From Lachnospiraceae bacterium UBA5902 (lineage in GTDB: Bacteria > Bacillota > Clostridia > Lachnospirales > Lachnospiraceae), in assembly GCA_002431865.1 (NCBI GenBank), contig DJEI01000042.1, positions 1 through 16,288 on the forward strand: a stretch of 16,288 nt of DNA, read 5' to 3'. Within the stretch, counting starts at the first letter, position 1. Each line of letters opens with the position of its first letter. Of this stretch, positions 6,598-13,599 are shown one piece after another. The notes beneath the pieces were generated by a model. That model made no database searches. It was given only the letters and a program-made list of their open reading frames with translations, and was not told the DNA's origin. The position numbers and the translations under genes were made by a program.

Positions 6598-7995
6598 ATG
6601 GAAGAGAAGAAGAGACACTCGTTTGGTGGATCAATCGGATTTGTACTTGCGGCGGCAGGCAGCGCGGTTGGTCTTGGAAATATCTGGCGGTTTCCGTATC
6701 TGGCAGCCAAGGATGGAGGCGGATTATTCTTGGTCGTCTACATCATTCTGGCATTGACATTCGGTTACACGCTGCTGACTACGGAGATTGCAATCGGCCG
6801 AAAGACGAAGCAGAGTCCGCTCACAGCATATAATAAATTGCGTGAGAAATGGGGCTTTTTAGGTGTCATTGCAAGTATTATCCCGGTTATCATCATGCCG
6901 TATTACTGTACAATCGGTGGCTGGGTAGTGAAGTATTTCCTTGTATTTTTGACAGGACATGGAAACGAAGCAGCTCAGGATGGCTTTTTTACCGGATTTA
7001 TCACATCGCAATGGGAACCAATCATCACATTTGTGATCTTTCTTGCAATATCTGCATTTATTGTATTCCGCGGCGTCAACAAAGGAATAGAATCTACATC
7101 GAAGATTATTATGCCGATCCTGCTTGTTATGATTTTTGGAATTGCAATTTTCTCATTGACACTGAAAAATACAAATGATGCAGGCGAAGTTGTAACAGGC
7201 TTGCAGGGATTTAAAGTGTATGTGGTTCCGAATCTCGAAGGACTGACGATTGGAAAATTATTTACGGTTCTGATCGATGCACTTGGTCAGTTGTTCTTCA
7301 GTTTGTCTGTTGCAATGGGTATCATGATTACATATGGTTCGTATGTAAAGGATGATGCGAATCTGAATAAGTCAATCAACCAGATCGAGATTTTTGATAC
7401 GGTTGTTGCATTTCTTGCAGGTGCGATGATCATTCCTGCGGTATATGCATTCATGGGAACAGAGGGAATGGGTTCCGGTCCGAGTCTGATGTTTGTATCG
7501 CTGCCGAAGGTATTTGCAGCCATGGGACCTGCCGGAAATGTAATCGGAACAATCTTCTTCGCGATGGTGTTGTTCGCTGCATTAACAAGTGCAGTATCGA
7601 TCATGGAAGCAGTTGTATCGTGTATCATGGATGCATTCCACGCAAGCAGGGCAAAAGCAGGTACAATTGAAGGTATCTTTGCTCTGGTTGTTGGTATCAT
7701 TGTATGCCTTGGATATAACAGGCTGTACTTCGAGTTTAAGCTTCCAAATGGCTCAACTGCGCAGATTCTGGATATCATGGATTACATCAGTAACAGCCTG
7801 TTGATGCCGATCGTAGCACTTGCAACATGTATTCTGGTAGGATGGGTCATCAAACCGAAGACCGTGATCGACGAAGTAGAAAAGAGCGGCTGTAAGATGG
7901 GTAGAAAGCGTCTTTATACCGCTATGGTAAAGGTAATCGCCCCGATTTTCCTGATCCTGCTTTTGCTGCAGACATTTGGAATCATGAAACTGTAA
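6598..7995 (+). CDS. Sodium-dependent transporter, neurotransmitter:sodium symporter (SNF) family
   Basis: Integral membrane carrier coupling sodium entry to uptake of a small substrate; characterised bacterial members (LeuT, MhsT, Tyt1) carry amino acids. The N-terminal signature GSAVGLGNIWRFPYLAAKDGGG (residues 21-42) contains the unwound TM1 region that binds sodium and substrate, followed by TEIAIGR and PLTAY. About 11 to 12 hydrophobic segments follow over 465 residues. The frame is open from 6499, but those 33 residues (MEMNSTQRTR...) are polar and unlike the family. The ATG at 6598 has GAGAGGG upstream and starts the normal MEEKKRHSFGGSIGFVLAAAGSA pattern. It is a single-gene unit followed by repeat B. 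Substrate cannot be read from the sequence. Confidence 0.93.
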   Translation: MEEKKRHSFGGSIGFVLAAAGSAVGLGNIWRFPYLAAKDGGGLFLVVYIILALTFGYTLLTTEIAIGRKTKQSPLTAYNKLREKWGFLGVIASIIPVIIMPYYCTIGGWVVKYFLVFLTGHGNEAAQDGFFTGFITSQWEPIITFVIFLAISAFIVFRGVNKGIESTSKIIMPILLVMIFGIAIFSLTLKNTNDAGEVVTGLQGFKVYVVPNLEGLTIGKLFTVLIDALGQLFFSLSVAMGIMITYGSYVKDDANLNKSINQIEIFDTVVAFLAGAMIIPAVYAFMGTEGMGSGPSLMFVSLPKVFAAMGPAGNVIGTIFFAMVLFAALTSAVSIMEAVVSCIMDAFHASRAKAGTIEGIFALVVGIIVCLGYNRLYFEFKLPNGSTAQILDIMDYISNSLLMPIVALATCILVGWVIKPKTVIDEVEKSGCKMGRKRLYTAMVKVIAPIFLILLLLQTFGIMKL

Positions 7996-8129
7996 AATAA
8001 ATTCTTTCTTAACACAAGGTAAGGAATCTTTGACTGACGGAGAAATAAAGAATAACAATAAGAAACTCTGCAAAGACATTATGTGAAAGACTGTAAAACA
8101 GATATTCATCTTCACGGGAAATCGTGTAT

Positions 8130-8378
8130 TATAGAAAATAGCACAGAATGTATTAATAAACAGACCATTGGAACACGTTGGTACTTAATGAGCAGATTAA
8201 TAATTGTTAAATAACCAATTATTATAATTTGCAAATTTAGTACCACTGCGTGTGGAAGTGAACGAGGAGACATCCATGGAACTTCGTTCCATGGATGTCG
8301 ACGATCTATCACAGAGCGTAGCGATGTGATGTTCCCTGAGCGCGTCTGTGTTTAATCATTCTGTGCTATTTTTCTATA
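8130..8378 (+). repeat. Structured dispersed repeat, copy B (candidate ncRNA)
   Basis: The outer arms AAATAGCACAGAATG (8136-8150) and CATTCTGTGCTATTT (8357-8371) are perfectly complementary. With one extra A bulged, the pairing extends to 8130-8150 with 8357-8378. Inside: a bulged T (8151), ATTAA/TTAAT, a small internal loop, ACAGAC (8160-8165)/GTCTGT (8344-8349). The arm ACACGT-TGGTACT (8173-8185) pairs with AGTACCA-CT-GCGTGT (8239-8253), with the same CT bulge as copy A. Above it is an A/T-rich helix whose sequence differs from A but still pairs. Then a perfect 13-bp hairpin (8270-8282 with 8286-8298, loop TTC) and ATCACA-GA-GC-GTA-GC-GA-TGTGAT (8308-8330). It sits between convergent genes. 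The preceding 7996-8129 shows nothing I can call. Confidence 0.85.
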
Positions 8379-8405
8379 TGGTATATATTATTCGCGGAGA
8401 AACAT

Positions 8406-9242
8406 TTATAAAGTTTTAATTATATCCAATAGTTCTTTTGGAATATTCATATTTCCCCGTCCGATTCCCATCTGGATATTCGGCTTTACAACCCCGTGGA
8501 AATCCGAACCACCGGAAATCGCCAGTTCATGTTTGGCGGCTAAGGAGCGGAGCTTCTCACTCTCAAACCGGTTGTTGGAAGAGTGGAATGCCTCAAGTCC
8601 TTTTAATCCAAGTGTTTTTAAGTATGCCAGCAATTCATCAATCTGCGCATAGCCAAGGTGATAGAGCAGCGGGTGTGCCAGAAATGCCGCTTTGCCATAG
8701 GTCGTTAAGATGCGCATGGCAGTTTCACAGGTAACTTGCGGTTTTGGCAGATAATATTTGCAGCCGATGCCGATGTATTTGCGGAACGCCGTATCCTTGT
8801 CTTTGCAGACACCTTCCTCGACCAGAACTCTTGCGAAATGTGCCCGCGTGATAACGCTGTCCGGGTTGCCATGAAGCAGCTTCTTCATCGTAACAGGAAG
8901 TCCGTCTGCCTGCATCATCGCTACCATTTTCTCGTTTCTTTCCTCACGCGCTTCCTTTAATACAGTAAGCTCTTTTTGAAGCTCCGGGTTTTCATAGTCC
9001 ATATAGAAGCCGAGAATATGAATCTCACGGTTGTTATAGTAGCAGGACAGTTCGATGCCAGGCACAACCTCCAAAGGTTTGTCCTTTGTATAGTCCAAGA
9101 TTTCTGCCACGCCATCGACGGTGTCGTGATCGGTCAGGGCAATCGCAGAAAGACCCATCCGCATCGCTTCGTCGGCAACCTCCGTCGGTGTCAGAGAACC
9201 GTCGGACGCGTTGGAATGTACATGTAAATCGATTCGTTCCAT
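8406..9242 (-). CDS. PHP-domain phosphoesterase (TrpH/YciV-like)
   Basis: Metal-dependent phosphoesterase of the polymerase-and-histidinol-phosphatase superfamily. The four PHP motifs are visible: DLHVHSNASDG (His7, His9, Asp14), LTDHDT (Asp38, His39), FLAHPLLY, and GGSDFHG (Asp247, His249). The 278-residue length and the arrangement with an inserted helical segment match the TrpH/YciV group. Known members are RNase AM, a 5'-3' exonuclease that also trims 5S rRNA, and 3',5'-nucleoside bisphosphate phosphatase. A cytoplasmic RNA or nucleotide end-processing role is therefore likely; exact substrate unknown. AAGGAGG (9257-9251 on the minus strand) lies 8 bases before the ATG. It is the last gene of the minus-strand group, 103 bases after hslO. 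Its 3' end faces repeat B, which may stop its transcription. Confidence 0.9.
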   Translation of the reverse strand: MERIDLHVHSNASDGSLTPTEVADEAMRMGLSAIALTDHDTVDGVAEILDYTKDKPLEVVPGIELSCYYNNREIHILGFYMDYENPELQKELTVLKEAREERNEKMVAMMQADGLPVTMKKLLHGNPDSVITRAHFARVLVEEGVCKDKDTAFRKYIGIGCKYYLPKPQVTCETAMRILTTYGKAAFLAHPLLYHLGYAQIDELLAYLKTLGLKGLEAFHSSNNRFESEKLRSLAAKHELAISGGSDFHGVVKPNIQMGIGRGNMNIPKELLDIIKTL

Positions 9243-9345
9243 ATCATCAACCTCCTTGTGCTGGTGTTCCTTGTATTATTGTATATCGTGGTTTGTATCC
9301 CCTGTTTTATTCATGTGTATGATAAAACTGTTTCGGATAATCTGA

Positions 9346-10203
9346 TTATTTATTCTTCAGAATATTTAACAGCTCATCCGGTGAGAATGTATATTTCGTG
9401 TGGCAGAAGTCGCACACAACCTCAATCGGTTTGTTGTCAGCAATCATAGAACCAAGTTCTTTTCTGCCAAGGCTGATAACCGCCTGCTCGACACGCTCCT
9501 TGCTGCAATCGCAGACATAGGCACATGGCATGGAATCCGTCAGTTCCACATCATAGCCTTCAAATAATTTCCGCACGATAGCTTCGACAGACATGCCCTG
9601 CTTGAGCAGTGTGGTGAAAGAAAATCCTTTCAGACGTTTTTCCAGATCGTCAATCAATGCGCCCTCTGCAAATGGCATCAACTGGATGATAAAACCACCG
9701 GCATTTGCCACGGATGTATCATCGTTGAACAACACGCCCAAAGCAACAGAACTTGGAATCTGATCACTCGTTGCAAAATAGTAGGTCAGATCCTCTGCGA
9801 TTTCACCGCTTACCAGATGCGTGTCACCGACATATGGCTCCTTCAGACCGATATCCTTGATGACGCTTAAGACACCGAGATCCACAGCCTTTGCAACATC
9901 GTTTGCCGGAAGCATAACCTCTGGCTCGCTGACGTAGCCCTTGACATGTCCATTTGCATCGGCAGTGACAAGCATACCGGAGATCGGTCCCTGACACTGG
10001 ATACGGAGTGTTAATTTGTCGGTATCATTTTTGCACATTGCGCCCATCAGCAAGCCGCCGGTCAGCAGTCTGCCGAGTGCGTTTGTAACAACTGGGCTTG
10101 TGTGATGTGTAATTCTTGCTTTTTCTACGGTATCAGTGGAGTTGCAGGCGAAGAAACGAACCTGCTTGTTCGCTGCCATACCACGAATCATTGTATCTGC
10201 CAT
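9346..10203 (-). CDS. hslO: 33 kDa redox-regulated chaperonin Hsp33
   Basis: A cytoplasmic holdase activated by oxidation and unfolding. The N-terminal chaperone core shows the family pattern GRLLTGGLLMGAMCK, IQCQGPISGMLVTADANG and GYVSEPEV. The C-terminal redox switch has CDC (Cys231, Cys233) and CDFC (Cys264, Cys267), the four zinc-binding thiolates whose oxidation activates the protein. Length 285 is normal. AGGAGG precedes the ATG by 8 bases on the minus strand. It lies 40 bases downstream of the methyltransferase gene and is most likely cotranscribed with it. Confidence 0.97.
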   Translation of the reverse strand: MADTMIRGMAANKQVRFFACNSTDTVEKARITHHTSPVVTNALGRLLTGGLLMGAMCKNDTDKLTLRIQCQGPISGMLVTADANGHVKGYVSEPEVMLPANDVAKAVDLGVLSVIKDIGLKEPYVGDTHLVSGEIAEDLTYYFATSDQIPSSVALGVLFNDDTSVANAGGFIIQLMPFAEGALIDDLEKRLKGFSFTTLLKQGMSVEAIVRKLFEGYDVELTDSMPCAYVCDCSKERVEQAVISLGRKELGSMIADNKPIEVVCDFCHTKYTFSPDELLNILKNK

Positions 10204-10243
10204 AAGTTTAACCTCCTAATAAAACAAATGTAAAATATATAAA

Positions 10244-11044
10244 CTACTCCAAATATTGTTTCTTGGAATTTGCATTTCGTGTTTCTTGTGCAATTATATA
10301 GATCCGCTCGCAGTTCTCGTCCGCCGGCTCATGTGTAAATGCATCATAGGCGGCAAGCAGGGTAAGACCGGAATCAGCCACGATCTGTTTCATCTGCTTT
10401 AGTGTGTATCCTTTTTGCACATGTAATTCTTCATATTTGCGGAACAGGTTATAGCCGGCATCGGATTCCAAAGGCTCTTTTACGAACAGGCTTAACGCAA
10501 GCTCGTTGATCGCTTCCTCTTCATCATAGTAGTTATCCCAGATAAAGCTGATATCATCCCGATCCTCAGCAATCGTCGCTTCGGCTACGACATCCCGGTA
10601 ATAATGCTCGGTATGGAAGTCGAAGATGAAAAGTCCGTCTGGATCAAGGTAGTTATTGACGAGCGAGAATACATGCGTAAGCTCGTCTGGTTCGGTAATA
10701 TAATTGACGCTGTCGCAGAGACTTACAATGGCTGCAACGGTTCCATATAACTCGAACTCACGCATATCCTGACACAGGTAGAGCGACGAAGAATGATTCT
10801 GTTCCCGCTTTTCGTTTGCAATATCCAGCATGGCAGGGGAGTTGTCGATACCGATCATGTCGTATCCGAAATCTGCCATACGCTCGGTTATATTTCCGGT
10901 TCCACAGCCAAGCTCTGCCAGAATGCCATTTGAAATATCATATTCCACAAGCAGGCTGTGCAGATAGTCCGCCCATGCGTCATAGGGAATATTGTCCATG
11001 AGCGCATCGTAGACAGCAGCAAAATTTGAATATGCTTCAGCCAT
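10244..11044 (-). CDS. Class I SAM-dependent methyltransferase
   Basis: A soluble Rossmann-fold methyltransferase of 266 residues. Motif I is ELGCGTGN (44-51), the SAM-binding glycine loop; motif II is the acidic Asp67 in IGIDNSPAML. The N terminus (YSNFAAVYDALMDNIPYDAWADYL) is typical of a widespread Firmicutes family, often annotated only as class I SAM methyltransferase, for which I know no defined substrate. AAGGAGG lies 6 bases before the ATG. It is the first gene of the minus-strand operon with hslO and the PHP gene, transcribed from a promoter back to back with that of the LTA-synthase-like gene. Confidence 0.9.
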   Translation of the reverse strand: MAEAYSNFAAVYDALMDNIPYDAWADYLHSLLVEYDISNGILAELGCGTGNITERMADFGYDMIGIDNSPAMLDIANEKREQNHSSSLYLCQDMREFELYGTVAAIVSLCDSVNYITEPDELTHVFSLVNNYLDPDGLFIFDFHTEHYYRDVVAEATIAEDRDDISFIWDNYYDEEEAINELALSLFVKEPLESDAGYNLFRKYEELHVQKGYTLKQMKQIVADSGLTLLAAYDAFTHEPADENCERIYIIAQETRNANSKKQYLE

Positions 11045-11081
11045 AGGTTACCTCCTTATTTTTCGTAAACACTGACATTAA

Positions 11082-11110
11082 ATTATAAAATAAAAGATAG
11101 TGAAAAACAA
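11082..11110 (-). promoter_or_regulatory. Candidate promoter of the methyltransferase-hslO-PHP operon
   Basis: On the minus strand, TTGTTT (11110-11105) is followed after 17 bases by a perfect TATAAT (11087-11082). The first 3 bases of the -35 box match consensus. Its -35 overlaps that of the divergent plus-strand promoter by one base. Confidence 0.5.
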
Positions 11111-11128
11111 GGAAAAATCATATATAAT
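11100..11128 (+). promoter_or_regulatory. Candidate promoter of the LTA-synthase-like gene
   Basis: GTGAAA (11100-11105, 4 of 6 to consensus) and a perfect TATAAT (11123-11128) are 17 bases apart, 47 bases before the ATG. It faces the opposite-strand promoter, so a single bound regulator could affect both units. Confidence 0.55.
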
Positions 11129-11175
11129 AAAATGCGTGCGCATGATGGAACACGTAAGAGATTTGGAGGATTGCG

Positions 11176-13275
11176 ATGAAAGATCAGATTCAAGTAATAA
11201 AATTAAAGAAGGAAAAGCATGCATTTTCGTATTGGCGCATCCCGTTTTTTGCGGGTGCAGGTATCTATCTGGAAGTGCTGTTTCATCTGGCGATTTACCA
11301 TAAACTCGAAAGCACGAGCATCTATCTGGTTTTATTCGGTGCCACATTGGGGCTTTTCTTAACGGCGCTGACTGTATGGCTGCCGCGCATCGGAAATGAG
11401 ATCATCTCGTATGTCGGTCTTACGGTATTCTGCGTATATGATATCGTGCAGCTCATTTATTTCCGGATATTTGGGACATTCCTGAGTCTGGTGTCTGTCG
11501 GCGGTGCCGGAAATGCAATGGATTTCAAGGTTGTGATGTTTGAGAAGATCCGCCAGAATATTGGATGGATTTTGCTGTTTTTACTGCCGGTGATCGCGTT
11601 GATTTTGCTACGTGTATTTCTGATAAGGTTTGACAAGCCGAAGATGAAAATGCGGCTTGTAAGTGTGGCAAGTGCGGTTTGCCTGTGCGTCGTTTCCATC
11701 CTTCTTCTGAATGTGCAGGGACGTGCGATGTATTCGCCATATCAGTTGTTCCACAATCAGTATGTACTGGAGCTTTCGATGAACAAGCTTGGCGTGTGTG
11801 TGACGACCGTGCGGGATGCGCAGACGATGATCACAGGTGGAAAGAAGGACGTGACATTTACGTTGGATGATACAGATATGCAGATAGATGACGATGTTAC
11901 GGCAACCATGAGTGATGCAATGGAAGCAGTGGCAACCGATACGGATACGGCACCGGTGTATGTGGAACAGGTTGATCCGGCAGTTGATTTTAAGAAGCTA
12001 TATCAGGCAACCGGGGATGAGCAGTTGAAGAATCTGTCCGCTTATTGCGCGCAGCAGACGCCGACCATGCAGAATGAATATACGGGCATGTTCGAAGGGG
12101 ATAATGTCGTCTGCATTACTGCGGAGAGTCTGTGCAAATATGGTATTTACGAGAACTGTACACCGACACTTTACAAGATCATGAATGACGGTTTCGTATT
12201 TGAGAATTACTATAACCCGATCTGGTATCACAGCACAATCGACGGAGAATTTGTGGACTGCCTGGGGCAATATCCTTGTTCCTCGGAATGGAGCTTTTAT
12301 AAGTCGGCAGATACTTATCAGCCGTATGCACTCGGCAATGCATTGAATGCGAAGGGTTACACAAGCAAGGCATATCATGATTTTGATTTCTATTATTATA
12401 ACCGAAGCGAGACACATGCAAATATGGGATATGATTTCAAGGCAATTGATTATGGTCTGGATATCCCAAGTTACGTGACGTACTCAGATTATGATACGAT
12501 CGAGGCAGTGTATAAGGAGTTTATCGACGAGGAGCCATTCCTGATGTACTTTATGACATTCAGCGGGCATCTTCCATATGATTATGACTACAATGCCATG
12601 TGCCTGAAGAACCGCGAGGAAGCGGAAAAACGCACAGAAGGAATGAATCTGCCGGAAGAAGCAGTTGCTTATATCGCGGCACAGATGGAGCTTGATAAAG
12701 CGTTAGAGGATCTGATCGACAAGCTGGATGAGGCAGGAAAGCTGGACAAGACGGTGTTCATCGTGACACCGGATCATTACCCATATGGACTGACAGACAG
12801 CAGCTACGATGCACTTGCAGGCAAGAATGTATCCGATGATGCATTTGAAAAACATCATTCCTGCCTTGGAATCTGGTCTGCATCTATGGAAGAACCAGTC
12901 AAGGTCAAGAAGCTCTGCGCGAGTGTGGATGTTCTTCCGACTGTCCTGAATTTACTTGGCGTAACATATGATTCCAGAATCCTCGCAGGACACGATATCC
13001 TGTCCGGTTCAGAAGAGCTTGTTATCTTTGCCGACCATAGTTTCAAGACAGACAAGATCGGTTACAATACGAAAACCGGAGAAGTGACCTATTACGTGGA
13101 TGAAAAAACAGTCCCACAATCCTACATTGACGATAAAATCGAGGAAGTTGAAACAAAACTGTACATGTCCGATGAAGTCATCAACACCGATTTCTACGGC
13201 TACGTGTACGGAAGGAGATCAACGAACTCCACAACAAGCACCACTGCATCAACCGAACAACAAAACAAAGAATAA
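11176..13275 (+). CDS. Membrane phosphoglycerol transferase / LTA synthase family sulfatase-fold protein
   Basis: Five predicted N-terminal membrane helices (about residues 21-41, 48-68, 75-95, 129-150, 160-180) are followed by a large extracellular alkaline-phosphatase-fold domain, the LtaS architecture. Active-site counterparts: Glu317 in ITAESL (metal), Thr354 in HSTIDGEF (the nucleophile region, compare GKTSD in LtaS), the His401-Asp pair before YYYNR, His465 in TFSGHLPY, and Asp533-His534 in TPDHYPYG. It probably transfers glycerol-phosphate from phosphatidylglycerol to a cell-surface polymer or glycan; whether the product is lipoteichoic acid cannot be told. At 699 residues it is somewhat longer than LtaS. 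The extra length includes an acidic, Asp/Thr-rich stretch (225-270) before the catalytic domain and a Ser/Thr/Asn/Gln-rich tail. GGAGG precedes the start by 6 bases. No terminator is apparent after it. Confidence 0.88.
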   Translation: MKDQIQVIKLKKEKHAFSYWRIPFFAGAGIYLEVLFHLAIYHKLESTSIYLVLFGATLGLFLTALTVWLPRIGNEIISYVGLTVFCVYDIVQLIYFRIFGTFLSLVSVGGAGNAMDFKVVMFEKIRQNIGWILLFLLPVIALILLRVFLIRFDKPKMKMRLVSVASAVCLCVVSILLLNVQGRAMYSPYQLFHNQYVLELSMNKLGVCVTTVRDAQTMITGGKKDVTFTLDDTDMQIDDDVTATMSDAMEAVATDTDTAPVYVEQVDPAVDFKKLYQATGDEQLKNLSAYCAQQTPTMQNEYTGMFEGDNVVCITAESLCKYGIYENCTPTLYKIMNDGFVFENYYNPIWYHSTIDGEFVDCLGQYPCSSEWSFYKSADTYQPYALGNALNAKGYTSKAYHDFDFYYYNRSETHANMGYDFKAIDYGLDIPSYVTYSDYDTIEAVYKEFIDEEPFLMYFMTFSGHLPYDYDYNAMCLKNREEAEKRTEGMNLPEEAVAYIAAQMELDKALEDLIDKLDEAGKLDKTVFIVTPDHYPYGLTDSSYDALAGKNVSDDAFEKHHSCLGIWSASMEEPVKVKKLCASVDVLPTVLNLLGVTYDSRILAGHDILSGSEELVIFADHSFKTDKIGYNTKTGEVTYYVDEKTVPQSYIDDKIEEVETKLYMSDEVINTDFYGYVYGRRSTNSTTSTTASTEQQNKE

Positions 13276-13317
13276 CACAGAAAAACATACAAAAAGGCAC
13301 GATATGGCGGAATTTTG

Positions 13318-13346
13318 TTGTGAAAAGCAATCAAATGTGCTAAAGT
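13318..13346 (+). promoter_or_regulatory. Candidate extended -10 promoter for the element C / ddh leader
   Basis: TTGTGA (13318-13323) and TAAAGT (13341-13346) are separated by 17 bases, with TGC directly before the -10. This would give a leader of about 245 bases carrying repeat C. Downstream, AACCT (13377-13381) and AGGTT (13393-13397) form a small hairpin. Part of its loop is complementary to 13564-13571, just before the ddh ribosome binding site. Confidence 0.45.
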
Positions 13347-13408
13347 GGTAACGATTGTAAATTTATATATTGATTCAACCTTCGGGCATGAGAGGTTATA
13401 TGTAGATT

Positions 13409-13547
13409 CGAGTTGTTCTGCATTTTCAATTCTAAAGCAGACCATTGGAGCACATCAGCACTTAACGAACGTAGTGAGTTTAGTGTCTGCTATGTGCGGA
13501 AGTGAGCGAGAGCGCGTCTGCGTAGAATGAAAATGCAGAACAACTCG
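13409..13547 (+). repeat. Structured dispersed repeat, copy C (compact form; candidate ncRNA or leader element)
   Basis: The outer arms are a perfect 20-bp inverted repeat, 13409-13428 with 13528-13547. Moving inward: a bulged A (13429), TTCTA/TAGAA, an AA/G internal loop and GCAGAC (13437-13442)/GTCTGC (13516-13521), the same layout as copy A with different helix bases. The internal arm GCACAT-CAGCACT (13450-13462) pairs with AGTGTCTG-CT-ATGTGC (13482-13497), again with a CT bulge. It is capped by AAC-GA-AC-GTA-GT-GA-GTT (13464-13480), with tandem G-A mismatches and a GTA loop. The two extra hairpins of copies A and B are absent: GGAAGTGAGCGAG runs straight into AGCGCGTCTGC. It lies in the leader of ddh, ending 52 bases before the ATG. 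Confidence 0.85.
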
Positions 13548-13599
13548 GAGAAAGTGTAGAAGTTCTCATGCAGGAAGATAGAATAAGGAGGAAAGCAAA

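Noticed and set aside
8008..8035. Weak hairpin TTTCTTA/TAAGGAA after the transporter gene as a terminator
   Set aside because: Seven pairs including a wobble, A/T-rich and with no T-run of useful length; not convincing.
13409..13547. Lysine riboswitch or T-box upstream of ddh
   Set aside because: The lysine-riboswitch core and T-box motifs were not seen, and the same fold occurs before ldhA and between convergent genes, so it is not a lysine-specific sensor.
5052..13547. Ordinary insertion-sequence remnants or MITEs with fixed terminal inverted repeats
   Set aside because: The arms are not the same in all copies and no transposase fragment is present. A mobile origin remains possible, but fixed ends are not what is seen.
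5052..13547. CRISPR array
   Set aside because: Copies are thousands of bases apart, long and internally structured, with no regular spacers and no cas genes.
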